DNA of 30,032 nt from JAHJQZ01 sp963676075 (GTDB lineage Bacteria; Pseudomonadota; Alphaproteobacteria; Rhizobiales; Devosiaceae): the NCBI GenBank assembly GCA_963676075.2, contig CAXXNZ010000023.1, positions 1 to 30,032 of the forward strand, given 5' to 3'. Positions within the stretch are counted from its first letter, which is position 1. The number at the start of each line of letters is the position of its first letter. This document shows, piece by piece, positions 1-8,176 of this stretch. A program made the translations under genes and the position numbers. Under the pieces are notes generated by a model. That model was not told where the DNA came from. It was given only the letters and a program-made list of their open reading frames with translations, and did no database searches.

Positions 1-300
1 GGCGGACGTTGGGCCGTTGGCGGTCTCGAACTCGACGGCCCCGCCGCATCGGACGCACTGGAATTCGCCATCCGCCCCGAAGACCTGACGATTGCCGATA
101 GCGACGGGTTCCTCGCAACCGTCAGGGTCGTCGAACCGCTCGGCGCCCATACGCTGGTGACAGCCGAGGTCGACGGGGCACTGTTCCGCGCCGTACTCGA
201 CAGTGACACCACCACCACCCCGGGAGATATGCTGAGGCTGATGCCCAAACCCGACCGCATCCGCTGGTTCGATCCCGAAACATCGCGCGCCGCCTCCTGA
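1..300 (+). CDS. Sugar ABC transporter ATP-binding protein, C-terminal end (partial)
   Basis: The first 99 codons of the window are open from base 1 and end in TGA. They read as the C-terminal regulatory (TOBE/OB-fold) part of a MalK/UgpC-type ATPase. The phrase FAIRPEDLTIAD is the usual 'IRPE' entry into the TOBE domain, followed by a second beta-rich half (VRVVEPLGAHTLVTAEVDG) and the closing W-F-D-P. The nucleotide-binding domain lies upstream, outside the window. It probably powers the importer whose substrate is handled by the glycosidase and oxidoreductase just downstream on the same strand. The family is clear; the substrate is inferred from context only. Confidence 0.85.
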   Translation, partial: GGRWAVGGLELDGPAASDALEFAIRPEDLTIADSDGFLATVRVVEPLGAHTLVTAEVDGALFRAVLDSDTTTTPGDMLRLMPKPDRIRWFDPETSRAAS

Positions 301-366
301 ACCGGCGCGCGATCATCAATACCACCGCTCTTGCCACACCCCCCCGATGACGGAGACGCGCCGGAA

Positions 367-1659
367 ATGACGATGAGTCCGCGTGAAACGACCCGCAATT
401 TCGACCTTGCCGTCGAAGTGCTCAAGGAAAACGACAGGGGCACCTACACGGTGCCGACCAAGGGGCTTTATCCGTTCCAGTGGAACTGGGATTCCTGCTT
501 CACCGCGCTCGGTCAGGCCTATTACGACGAGGATCGCGCCTGGACCGAGATCGAGACCCTGTTCGAGCATCAATGGCCGGACGGCATGGTGCCGCACATC
601 GTCTTCCACGTTGACGACGAGGGCTATTTTCCGAGTGCCAGTGTCTGGGACACCAAGCGCCCGGTGCCGACCTCGGGCATCACCCAGCCGCCCATCGCCG
701 GCTTTGCCTTGCGCAAGCTGTTCGAGCGCGCCACCGACCGCGCGGCAGCCGAACGCCGGGCGCGGGCGCTGCTGCCGAAGATCGAGAAATGGGCGGCGTG
801 GTTCTATGCCAATCGCGACCCTCACGGCGAAGGTCTGGTCGCCATCCTCCACCCGTGGGAAGCCGGACGCGACAATTCCATCGACTGGGACGAGGCGTTC
901 GAGCGCGTGCCGACCGAGGGCATCGCGCCCTATACGCGCCGTGACACCCAGCACGCAGACCCCTCGCACCGTCCGACCAAGGAGCAGTACGACCGCTATC
1001 TGTGGCTGGTCGAGCATTTCCGCAAACTGGACTGGGACAATTCCAAGTTACACGATGCCTCGCCGTTCAAGGTCGTCGATCCGGGGCTGAATGCCATTCT
1101 CATCCGCAGTTGCGAAGATCTGGCGGCGGTCGCCGAGGCGCTGGGCGATGCCGAGACGGCGGTGCGCAACCGAGCCCGCGCGGAAAAGGGCCTCGCCGCG
1201 CTCGAAAGCTTGTGGAGCGACAAGCATGGCCAATATCTGTGCCTCGACAGGGCGACCGGCAAGCTGATCGATAGCGCCTCGATTGGTGGGCTGATCCCGG
1301 TCTTCGCTGCCATTCCCGAAGCCCGCGCCGCCGCTATCGCCGATGTGATCGCCCATCAGGCTCAGCGCCTCAAATACATCGTCCCGAGCCATGACCCCGA
1401 CGACGCCCGGTTCGATGCCAAGCGCTACTGGCGTGGCCCGGTCTGGCTTGTGTGCAACTATCTCATCGCTGACGGGCTCACCATCGCCAGGCAAACCGAG
1501 GTGGCGGATGCCATAGCACGGTCCAGTATCGAGCTGATCGAACAGTCCGGTTTCGCCGAATACTACGACCCGATGACCGGAGAGCCGTGTGGCGGCGGAA
1601 GATTCACCTGGACCGCGGCGATGGTGCTCGAGTTCCTGGCCATCAATGATCGCGGCTAG
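367..1659 (+). CDS. MGH1-like (GH63-type) glycoside hydrolase, mannosylglycerate/glucosylglycerate hydrolase-like
   Basis: A 430-residue (alpha/alpha)6-barrel glycosidase, close to the roughly 450 residues of bacterial mannosyl- or glucosylglycerate hydrolases. Visible motifs (numbering from this start) are WNWDSCF near residue 40, WDTKRPVPTSGITQPP near 95-110, HPWEAGRDNS with Asp169 at the general-acid position, KRYWRGPVW near 355, and FAEYYDPMTGEP with Glu398 (or nearby Glu406) as candidate second carboxylate. No signal peptide, so a cytoplasmic role after import. ATG 367 is chosen because GGAGA lies 10 bases upstream; an in-frame TTG at 331 has no ribosome site. It lies 66 bases after an ABC ATPase and before a sugar oxidoreductase, which suggests a compatible-solute glycoside catabolic operon. 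The exact substrate is inference. Confidence 0.8.
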   Translation: MTMSPRETTRNFDLAVEVLKENDRGTYTVPTKGLYPFQWNWDSCFTALGQAYYDEDRAWTEIETLFEHQWPDGMVPHIVFHVDDEGYFPSASVWDTKRPVPTSGITQPPIAGFALRKLFERATDRAAAERRARALLPKIEKWAAWFYANRDPHGEGLVAILHPWEAGRDNSIDWDEAFERVPTEGIAPYTRRDTQHADPSHRPTKEQYDRYLWLVEHFRKLDWDNSKLHDASPFKVVDPGLNAILIRSCEDLAAVAEALGDAETAVRNRARAEKGLAALESLWSDKHGQYLCLDRATGKLIDSASIGGLIPVFAAIPEARAAAIADVIAHQAQRLKYIVPSHDPDDARFDAKRYWRGPVWLVCNYLIADGLTIARQTEVADAIARSSIELIEQSGFAEYYDPMTGEPCGGGRFTWTAAMVLEFLAINDRG

Positions 1660-1820
1660 TCGGAGGCGCATCGGGCCCTGATCCTGACGGGCACGATGCG
1701 TCTTGATCATCGCGGCGGCGATGGCCGATACTATGATATCTGAGGACGCCCCCTGTTCGCTTGTCGCCGCACCGGCAACGTTAGCCGTCTTCATTCCTTG
1801 AATGAGTTCGGAGCGAACTG

Positions 1821-2795
1821 ATGAGCCTGCGCGTTGGACTACTTGGAGCAGGCGGCATCGGCGCCCGCCATGCCGATGCCCTGAACGAGGTCGACGGTCT
1901 CGAACTGATCGCCTGCTGCGGGCGCGACATCGACCGCACGCGTGAGTTCGCCGGACCGCGCGATACGGCGGCCTATACCGATTACGAAACGATGCTGGCG
2001 AACGAGCGTCTCGACCTGATGATTGTCGCCCTGCCACCTTTCGCCCATGACGGGCAGGTCGAGTTGGCAGGCAAGGCCGGCGTCCACCTGCTGGTCGAAA
2101 AGCCGATTGCCCTCGATCAGGACCGGGCCGAAGACATGATCGCGGCAACCCATGATGTCGTCGCGGCCTGCGGCTTCATGTATCGGTTCGGCAGTGCGGT
2201 CGAGAAATGGGATAAGCTGGTGACCTCCGGCGCAACCGGGCGCATCGGCCATTTCTCCGGCTCGTTCCATTGCAACGCGCTTCATGCCCGGTGGTGGCAC
2301 GACCGCGCCAGATCCGGCGGACAGATGGTCGAACAGCTCATCCACATCGTCGACCTCGCCCGGGTCAATCTCGGCATGCCGCGCTCGGTCTTTGCCAGCG
2401 CCTCGCGCTTTGGCCATGCCGATATGCCCGATTACACCGCCGATGACGTCAGCGCCATGATCCTGACCTATGACACCGGCGCGGTCGGCGTGCTGCATGC
2501 CTCCAACATGGCGGCCCCGGGCCGCTGGGCCAAGCAATGGCAGGTGCTCGGCGAGAAAAAGTCAGCAACCTTTACGGACTGGAACGACGGCGAGATCACT
2601 ACTATCGGACCAGAGGTCAGCCACGAGCGGGTCGCAATCGATGTCGATCCTTTCGTTGCTCAACTCCGTGATGTGCGCGATGCCATCATCGACAACCGGC
2701 CGCCGCGCGTCTTGCTTCAGGACGGGGCCGACAGCCTGCGCATCGTGCTGGCGGCACGGCAATCGGCCGACGAAGGGCGCGAGATCACTGTGTGA
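1821..2795 (+). CDS. Gfo/Idh/MocA family NAD(P)-dependent oxidoreductase
   Basis: A 324-residue cytoplasmic enzyme of normal family length. The N-terminal Rossmann domain begins MSLRVGLLGAGGIGARHADAL (glycine-rich nucleotide-binding turn). The family signature VEKPIALD with Lys94 lies at residues 92-99. The C-terminal alpha/beta domain carries QMVEQLIHIVDL, the region that usually supplies the catalytic His. Members oxidise or reduce sugars, inositols or sugar acids with NAD(P). An SD-like GGAGC lies about 8 bases before ATG 1821. With the ABC ATPase and glycosidase upstream it probably processes the released sugar or glycerate; the substrate cannot be read from sequence. Confidence 0.85.
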   Translation: MSLRVGLLGAGGIGARHADALNEVDGLELIACCGRDIDRTREFAGPRDTAAYTDYETMLANERLDLMIVALPPFAHDGQVELAGKAGVHLLVEKPIALDQDRAEDMIAATHDVVAACGFMYRFGSAVEKWDKLVTSGATGRIGHFSGSFHCNALHARWWHDRARSGGQMVEQLIHIVDLARVNLGMPRSVFASASRFGHADMPDYTADDVSAMILTYDTGAVGVLHASNMAAPGRWAKQWQVLGEKKSATFTDWNDGEITTIGPEVSHERVAIDVDPFVAQLRDVRDAIIDNRPPRVLLQDGADSLRIVLAARQSADEGREITV

Positions 2796-3134
2796 GCCGG
2801 GGCGGATCGCAGTCGGGTTCCCGACGATCCACCTCTGCAGATGCATCATGCATTCGTGGAACCACTGATTGATTCAGCGCCCACCGCCAAAGTTCGCGTT
2901 TCATCTTCCATGACTATGCCAGAGCGTGCACCCAACATGGGATTCGATGCAGTTTTCTCATGCACCTCCGGAAATCCGCAGGCGCAACAGCAAGGTTGCG
3001 TCAGTGCCACGCATTGTTTGGACGCATTCCCCGGTCAATGCTTGATCCAGGTCGTGACTGCACACTGCCATTCTGGTTAGTGTTGGTAACAAGGCGCCGG
3101 CGGGGCGCAAATAACCTTTGGGGAGGCTTGTCGT
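2796..3134. other. Intergenic region, no gene seen
   Basis: 339 bases with the hairpin above at the left and a strong ribosome site (GGGGAGG, about 3120-3126) at the right for the EF-G-like gene. Short open frames here show no family features. I see no convincing -35/-10 pair. Confidence 0.5.
2804..2830 (+). terminator. Hairpin after the oxidoreductase gene
   Basis: GGATCG and CGATCC (outer arms) enclose TCGGG-TT-CCCGA (inner arms), with a 3-base bulge. It lies 9 bases after the oxidoreductase stop. There is no T-run, so it is a transcript-end or processing hairpin candidate, not a classical terminator. Confidence 0.4.
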
Positions 3135-5028
3135 ATGAGAGTTGTTTCAATCCTGGGGCCGTCACAGGCGGGTAAGACCACACTGGCCGAGGCTCTTGCC
3201 TCGCTGGACGGGGGAAGGCCGCTGCGGCTGGAACTTTACGGCGAGGCCGCGGTCACCCGCTTTACCTATCTCGATGAGCCCTGGGCCATCTTCGATTGCC
3301 CCGGCGGCACTCATAATCTGCCGCTTGTTCCGCCAGCGCTGGCCGCATCGGATGCCGCCGTGCTCTGCGTTCCGGCTGAAACCGACGCCGCCGTCCTCGC
3401 CGCGCCCTACCTGCGACTGCTCGAGGAAGCCGGACTGCCGACCTATATCTACATCAACAAGATGGACGTCGCGACAGACCGCGTGAGCGACATCGCCGCC
3501 GCACTGCAAGCCTATTGCAGCCATGCCATTATCTTGAGGCAGGTTCCGATCCGTGACGGTTCCAACGTCGTCGGCGCCGTCGATCTCATTTCGGAGCGCG
3601 CCTGGGAATTCCATGAGGGGCAGCGCTCCTCGCTGGTCGAATTGCCGCCTGCCATGCAGGCCCGCGAGCAGGAAGCCAGGGCGGAACTTCTCGATCACCT
3701 CGCCGATTTCAACGACAAGCTTCTCGAGGAACTGATCGAAGACCAGAAACCCGGCTCCGACGAACTCTACGAGGTCGCTACCGAAGCGCTGCAGCATCAC
3801 GACCTGATCGCGATGTTCCTTGGAGCCGCCATGCATGGAAACGGCCTGACGCGCCTGATGAAATCGCTTCGCCACGAAGCGCCCGACGTCACCTCTCTCG
3901 CCGAGCGGCTCGGCCTGTCCAAAGAGGTGGTGGCCATCGGCACGTTCGCGGACAACGTCAAGCACCTTGGCAAGACCGTCGTGGTGCGCGCCGTTGTCGA
4001 CGGCATCTCCGCCGGACAGAAGATGATGGGCGAGAATGTCGGATCCATCGTCGATCTCGACGCCAAGACCACCCTCGGCACGCTCGCCGCAGGCGATATC
4101 GGACTGACAGTCAAATCCGACCATCTGACGACGGTCAATCCGCTCTTCGGCCGCGACGGCACGGTCGAATTGCCCGACTGGGCCAAGCCCCGCGTCCCCA
4201 CCTTCAGAACCCTTGTGGCACCGGCCCAGCGAACGCGACGACGCGCGCCTGTCCGGCGCCCTTGCCCGCCTGCTCGAGATCGATCCGGGCATGGCCATCG
4301 CCCAGGACGCGCGCACCGGCAAGACCATCCTGTCGACGCAAGGCCCGCTGCATCAGCGCCGGGTCATCGAGCGCCTCGATGAGGTCTTCGGCGTTTCGGT
4401 CGAGACCGAAGTGCTCGAACCGGCGCTGTGCGAAACGCTGGCCAAGAAGGTCGAGATCCACCACCGCCACAAGAAGCAGTCGGGTGGCGCCGGCCAGTTC
4501 GCCGACGTTCTGGTCGACGTGGTTCCGCTCGAACGCGGCGCCGGCTTCACCTTCACCGAGGTGATCAAGGGCGGCACTGTTCCGCGCAACTACATTCCCT
4601 CGGTCGAAGCGGGCGCCCGCGAGGCGCTCGGCGCCGGCCCCAACGGCCATCCGGTCGTCGATATCGGCGTGACCCTCAAGGACGGCAAGTACCACGCGGT
4701 CGACAGTTCCGATTTCGCTTTCCACACCGCCGGCAAGGCCGCGGTCAAGGATGCGATGGACGAAGCTGGCACGCGCGTGCTGCAGCCCATCCGCCGCATC
4801 AGGATCGACGTACCTACCGTCTATTCGGGCGCGCTGGTGCCGCTGATCTCCGGCCTGCACGGCCAGGTTCTCGGCTTCCGCAACAACCCGGACGTCGCCG
4901 GATGGGACGTTTTCGAGGCGCTCCTGCCCGAATCGGCGGAAACCGAACTGTTCCAGTCACTGGGCGCCAATACCCGCGGCACCGCTTGGTACACGAGCGA
5001 GCTCGAACGCTACGAGGAAATGCACTAG
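3135..5028 (+). CDS. Elongation factor G-like translational GTPase paralogue, frameshifted
   Basis: Two overlapping frames together make a 630-residue EF-G-like protein. The first (3135 to about 4227) holds the GTPase domain: G1 GPSQAGKTT at residues 8-16, a divergent G3 DCPGG at 54-58, G4 NKMD at 108-111, then the domain II region. The second carries SERDDARLSGALARL, the domain IV signature HHRHKKQSGGAGQF and the C-terminal TRGTAWYTSE. One extra C in the CCC run at 4225-4227 separates VAPA from SERDD; without it the protein is continuous. The catalytic His of the canonical DTPGH is Gly here, typical of this shorter alphaproteobacterial paralogue rather than true FusA. The protein would be cytoplasmic and ribosome-associated; its precise role is unknown. 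A terminator follows. Confidence 0.85.
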
Positions 5029-5054
5029 CCAGGCGTCGAAGTCGATCAGCTTTG

Positions 5055-5085
5055 AGGAGCGGGAGACCTCCCGCTCCTTTGTTGC
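5055..5085 (+). terminator. Rho-independent terminator after the EF-G-like gene
   Basis: Perfect 11-base arms AGGAGCGGGAG / CTCCCGCTCCT are separated by 2 bases and followed by TTTGTT. It begins 27 bases after the stop codon and separates the EF-G-like gene from the polyol regulon. Confidence 0.9.
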
Positions 5086-5233
5086 TGCCCGATTTCTAGC
5101 TGTATCATCCACCATGAAACCATCGACTCCCGGCGCCGACAGATAGGTCGGTCTGCTGTGGCCGGCACGGAGAACAACACTCTGCCGGCTTGCCAAAGCC
5201 GTCGGTTTCGGTTTCTACCATGCCATCTGGAGT

Positions 5234-5310
5234 GTTTTCAGGAACCGAAGGTCCGCGTCAGCGAATAGTGGGAACCACTTTTCCGGTTCAAAAACACGAC
5301 CACTCAAAGG
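5234..5310. repeat. Dispersed Hyphomicrobiales-type intergenic repeat, copy A
   Basis: Shares the core TTTTCCGGTTC and the flank 'CAGGAAC..GTCCGCGTCAGCGAA..AGTGGGAACC' with copy B (8018-8087), and the tail 'AACACGACCACT..AAAGG' with copy C (17894-17950). All three are intergenic. Confidence 0.75.
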
Positions 5311-5313
5311 CAT

Positions 5314-5353
5314 AGAGCAGATCAGGCGATTCCACTTGAGCGTGATCTGCTCT
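5314..5353. repeat. Inverted repeat upstream of the SorC-family regulator gene
   Basis: Perfect 11-base arms AGAGCAGATCA (5314-5324) and TGATCTGCTCT (5343-5353) with an 18-base loop. It directly follows repeat copy A and resembles the palindromic part of intergenic repeats seen across the order. It lies 25 bases before the regulator start, so it may also affect that gene's expression. Confidence 0.7.
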
Positions 5354-5378
5354 AGAGCAGCGATGCAAGGAGGCCGCG

Positions 5379-6336
5379 ATGGGCACGGCGCATGCGGGTG
5401 AATCGGCGGACCGTTTGGACATGGCGGCGCGTGCGGGCTGGCTCTATTACGTTGCCGGTCGCAAGCAGGACGAGATCGCCAAGATCCTCGGCGTGTCGCG
5501 TCAGACGGCGCAGCGCCTGGTGTCTCATGCTGTCGCCAATCACCTTGTGCGGGTCCATATCGAGCACCCGATCTCCAATCTGATGACCCTGGCGGCGCGT
5601 CTCAAGGACGAGCTCGGCCTGCGTTTCGCCGAGGTCGTACCGACCGACCCGCTGTCGGAATCGACCACGGTCGGCATCGCCGAAGCCGGCGCCGCCGAAA
5701 TCGAGAAAACGTCTGCGCGACGAAAAGCCGACGATCTTCGCCGTCGGCACCGGCCGCTCGCTCAAGGCGGCGATCGACCTGTTGCCGCGCATGAACTGCC
5801 CACAGCACAGGATCGTCTCGATCGCCGGCAACATCGCGCCGGACGGATCGGCCTCGTTCTACAACGTCATTTTCGCCATCGCCGACGCGTCCCGGGCCCG
5901 CTCCTATCCGATGCCGATGCCGGTTGTCGCCACCTCGACCGAGGAACGCGACCGCCTGCACTCGCTGCCACTGGTGGCAACGGCGCTCGACCTCGCCGGA
6001 GACGCCGATGTCGCCTTTGTCGGCCTCGGCGATGTATCGGATTCCGCACCGCTTCATGTCGATGGCTTCGTCAACCACGACGAACTGATAGCCCTGCGTC
6101 AGGCCGGCGCCGTCGGTGAGATCTGCGGCTGGGCCTTCGATGAGGGCGGAAAAATGATCGAGGGACTGACCAATTCCCGCATCGCCAACCGGGCGCTGCC
6201 ATCGGTCGAAACCTGCGAAGTGATCGCGCTGGCCAAGGGTCCGGCGAAGCTGGCTGGTGTCCGCGCCGCGATTGCCGGAAAGCTCATCTCCGGGCTGATC
6301 ACCGACGAAGCGACCGCCGAGGCCCTGCTCGTCTGA
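5379..6336 (+). CDS. SorC/DeoR-type sugar-binding transcriptional regulator, frameshifted
   Basis: After correction this is a 318-residue regulator, the usual SorC-family length. The N-terminal helix-turn-helix reads YYVAGRKQDEIAKILGVSRQTAQRL (about residues 24-48). The rest is a phosphosugar-binding domain of NagB-like fold, with FAVGTGRSLKAA, SIAGNIAPDGSA and a GLGDV segment. One extra A in the AAAA run at 5706-5709 throws translation out of frame after GAAEIEK; the next frame resumes exactly with RLRDEKPTIF and ends LLV. Start ATG 5379 has AAGGAGG five bases upstream. It lies directly before the polyol operon on the same strand, so it is the likely regulator acting at the TGAGCAATTGCTCA operator. 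The effector is probably a polyol or phosphorylated ketose (inference). Confidence 0.85.
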
Positions 6337-6580
6337 GCCGCCATGGCTCCTGTTTCGCGCGCTCACTGCTTCTGAAGCCACCTTCGAAGCGCCGCTGCAC
6401 CGCGATTGCTTCGCGCAAACGCCGCACATGCATCTGGTTTTTCTCACAGGCTCGACGCCCTGCGCCGCGGCGGCGCTGTTTAGGCGCAAACTCCCGTTCT
6501 GATTGCAGAAACTTTCGTCACGATTGTCCCCAAACCAGCCGTCAACGCGCCATGAACCCGGCGTTTTCGGAATTCTCCGG

Positions 6581-6608
6581 TTGACAAATCGGCCATCTGC
6601 CGAATAAT
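6581..6608 (+). promoter_or_regulatory. Sigma-70-type promoter of smoE
   Basis: TTGACA (6581-6586, perfect -35), 16-base spacer, AATAAT (6603-6608, 5 of 6 for -10). It lies about 50 bases before the smoE ATG and is overlapped on its right by the operator repeats. Confidence 0.8.
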
Positions 6609-6635
6609 TGCTCATGGCTTGAGCAATTGCTCATG
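6606..6635. promoter_or_regulatory. Candidate operator for the SorC-family regulator
   Basis: A perfect 14-base palindrome TGAGCAATTGCTCA lies at 6620-6633. Its right half, AATTGCTCATG, occurs at 6625-6635 and again at 6606-6616, one half-site overlapping the -10 box. Position across the -10 and start site predicts repression. Assignment to the adjacent regulator is inference. Confidence 0.7.
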
Positions 6636-6655
6636 TCACTTAAGGGAGGAAAATA

Positions 6656-7957
6656 ATGAAACTGACACCGATCCTGGTCGGCGCCTGCAGCGCTATGGCC
6701 TTGGTGGTGGGCGCTCATGCCGAGACGCTGACCATCGCCACCGTGAACAATGGCGACATGATCCGTATGCAGGGGTACACGGAAGACTTCACCGCCAAGA
6801 CTGGCATCGACGTCGAGTGGGTGACGCTGGAAGAGAACGTGCTGCGTCAGCGCGTGACCACCGACATTTCCACCAAGGGTGGCCAGTTCGACATCATGAC
6901 CATCGGCATGTACGAGACCCCGATCTGGGGCAAGAACGACTGGCTGGTTCCGCTGAACGATATGCCGGCATCCTATGATGTCGAAGACATTCTGCCCGCC
7001 ATGCGCGGCGGCCTCAGCTATGACGGCACGCTCTATGCCGCGCCGTTCTATGGCGAAAGCTCGATGATCATGTACCGCAAGGACCTGATGGAAAAGGCCG
7101 GGATGACCATGCCCGATGCTCCGACCTGGAGCTTCATCAAGGACGCCGCTGCGGCCATGACCGACAAGGACAACGAAGTCTACGGCATCTGCTTGAGGGG
7201 CAAGGCCGGCTGGGGCGAAAACATGGCCTTCCTGACGGCCATGTCCAACTCCTTCGGCGCACGCTGGTTCGACATGGACTGGAAAGCCCAGTTCGACACG
7301 CCGCAGTGGAAGGACACGCTGACCTTCTACCTCGACATGATGAACAACTCTGGACCTCCAGGCGCCTCGAACAACGGCTTCAACGAGAACCTTTCGCTGT
7401 TCCAGCAGGGCCATTGCGGCATGTGGATCGACGCGACCGTTGCCGCCTCGTTCGTGACCAATCCCGACGACTCGTCGGTCGCCGACAAAGTCGGCTTCGC
7501 TCTTGCGCCGCACAAGGGCGGCATCGCCAAGAACGGCAACTGGCTCTGGGCCTGGGCGCTTGCTATTCCGGCCGGTTCCCAGAAGGTCGACGCTGCCAAG
7601 CAGTTCATCGAATGGGCGACCTCGAAGGACTACATCGAGATGGTCGCGGCCAAGGAAGGTTGGGCCAACGTGCCTCCGGGTGCGCGCACCTCGCTGTACG
7701 AGAATCCGAACTACAAGGACATCCCGTTCGCCAAGATGACGCTTGAAAGCATCCTCTCGGCCGACCCGAACCAACCGACCGTCGAACCGGTGCCTTATGT
7801 TGGCGTCCAGTTTGCCGCGATCCCAGAATTCGCCGGCTTCGCGACCGACGTCGGTCAGGAATTCTCGGCAGCACTCGCCGGACAGCAGACCGCCGATCAA
7901 GCGCTGGCAAATGCGCAGGCTCTAACGACCGACGCAATGGAAGCCGCAGGCTACTGA
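6656..7957 (+). CDS. smoE: Polyol (sorbitol/mannitol) ABC transporter substrate-binding protein
   Basis: A 433-residue periplasmic binding protein of the extracellular solute-binding family 1. A signal peptide spans residues 1-22 (basic start, hydrophobic core, AHA cleavage), and the mature protein starts ETLTIATVNNGDMIRMQ. The segments TLEENVLRQRVTTDI, AAPFYGESSMIMYRKDLMEKAG, RGKAGWGENMAFLTAMSNSFGARWFD and GMWIDATVAASFV match what I know of SmoE proteins of Rhodobacter and rhizobia. ATG 6656 has AAGGGAGG upstream. It is first in an operon with two permeases, the ATPase, mannitol dehydrogenase and a kinase, which fits polyol import. A stable hairpin follows the gene, typical where the binding protein is made in excess over the permeases. 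Confidence 0.92.
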   Translation: MKLTPILVGACSAMALVVGAHAETLTIATVNNGDMIRMQGYTEDFTAKTGIDVEWVTLEENVLRQRVTTDISTKGGQFDIMTIGMYETPIWGKNDWLVPLNDMPASYDVEDILPAMRGGLSYDGTLYAAPFYGESSMIMYRKDLMEKAGMTMPDAPTWSFIKDAAAAMTDKDNEVYGICLRGKAGWGENMAFLTAMSNSFGARWFDMDWKAQFDTPQWKDTLTFYLDMMNNSGPPGASNNGFNENLSLFQQGHCGMWIDATVAASFVTNPDDSSVADKVGFALAPHKGGIAKNGNWLWAWALAIPAGSQKVDAAKQFIEWATSKDYIEMVAAKEGWANVPPGARTSLYENPNYKDIPFAKMTLESILSADPNQPTVEPVPYVGVQFAAIPEFAGFATDVGQEFSAALAGQQTADQALANAQALTTDAMEAAGY

Positions 7958-7971
7958 TCCAACCTCCCAAG

Positions 7972-8000
7972 CAGGGGGCGGCACGTCTCGCCGCCCCCTG
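7972..8000 (+). terminator. GC-rich hairpin between smoE and smoF (attenuator or mRNA stabiliser)
   Basis: Perfect 10-base arms CAGGGGGCGG and CCGCCCCCTG around a 9-base loop, 14 bases after the smoE stop. There is no T-run, so partial termination or 3'-end protection of smoE mRNA is more likely than full termination. Confidence 0.7.
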
Positions 8001-8017
8001 TGGACTTGCTGCAAGCA

Positions 8018-8087
8018 TGTTCAGGAACGTCCGCGTCAGCGAACAGTGGGAACCGGTTTTCCGGTTCGAACATGCGATCGCAAGACC
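8018..8087. repeat. Dispersed Hyphomicrobiales-type intergenic repeat, copy B
   Basis: Carries 'TTCAGGAAC-GTCCGCGTCAGCGAA-AGTGGGAACCGGTTTTCCGGTTCGAACATGCG' in broken pieces shared with copies A and C. The core AACCGGTTTTCCGGTT is itself palindromic. It sits inside the operon between smoE and smoF. Confidence 0.75.
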
Positions 8088-8088
8088 A

Positions 8089-8146
8089 GGCCATGTCGTT
8101 CGATAGCAACGGACATGGCCCCGTTCGAGGGGGGTCTTTCGAACGG
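8089..8146. repeat. Two consecutive small hairpins upstream of smoF
   Basis: GGCCATGTC (8089-8097) pairs with GACATGGCC (8112-8120); CCGTTCGA (8121-8128) pairs with TCGAACGG (8139-8146). Both arms are perfect. With the smoE 3' hairpin and repeat B they make a strongly structured intercistronic leader. Confidence 0.65.
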
Positions 8147-8176
8147 ATCCAAGCCATCACGTGAGGAGGCGTGTCC

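Larger units (their letters stand above)
6337..6655 (+). promoter_or_regulatory. Regulatory region of the smo operon
   Basis: 319 bases without a gene between the regulator and smoE. The right third carries a near-consensus promoter, overlapping operator half-sites and a strong Shine-Dalgarno AAGGGAGG (about 6642-6649). The left two thirds show no recognised element. Confidence 0.7.

Noticed and set aside
3162..4328. 388-codon minus-strand frame opposite the EF-G-like gene
   Set aside because: Antisense of a recognised GTPase gene, no motif of its own.
3135..5028. Programmed +1 or -1 frameshifting in the EF-G-like gene
   Set aside because: No slippery heptamer with downstream structure was evident, and three other genes show the same single-base homopolymer surplus; an error explains all of them.
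6542..7900. Long open frame (452 codons) on the minus strand opposite smoE
   Set aside because: It is the antisense shadow of a clear binding-protein gene in high-GC DNA; its product shows no domain, ribosome site or sensible composition.
8040..8058. LexA-like GAAC...GAAC in repeat copy B
   Set aside because: The GAAC half-sites there are 5 bases apart, not 7, and belong to the dispersed repeat.
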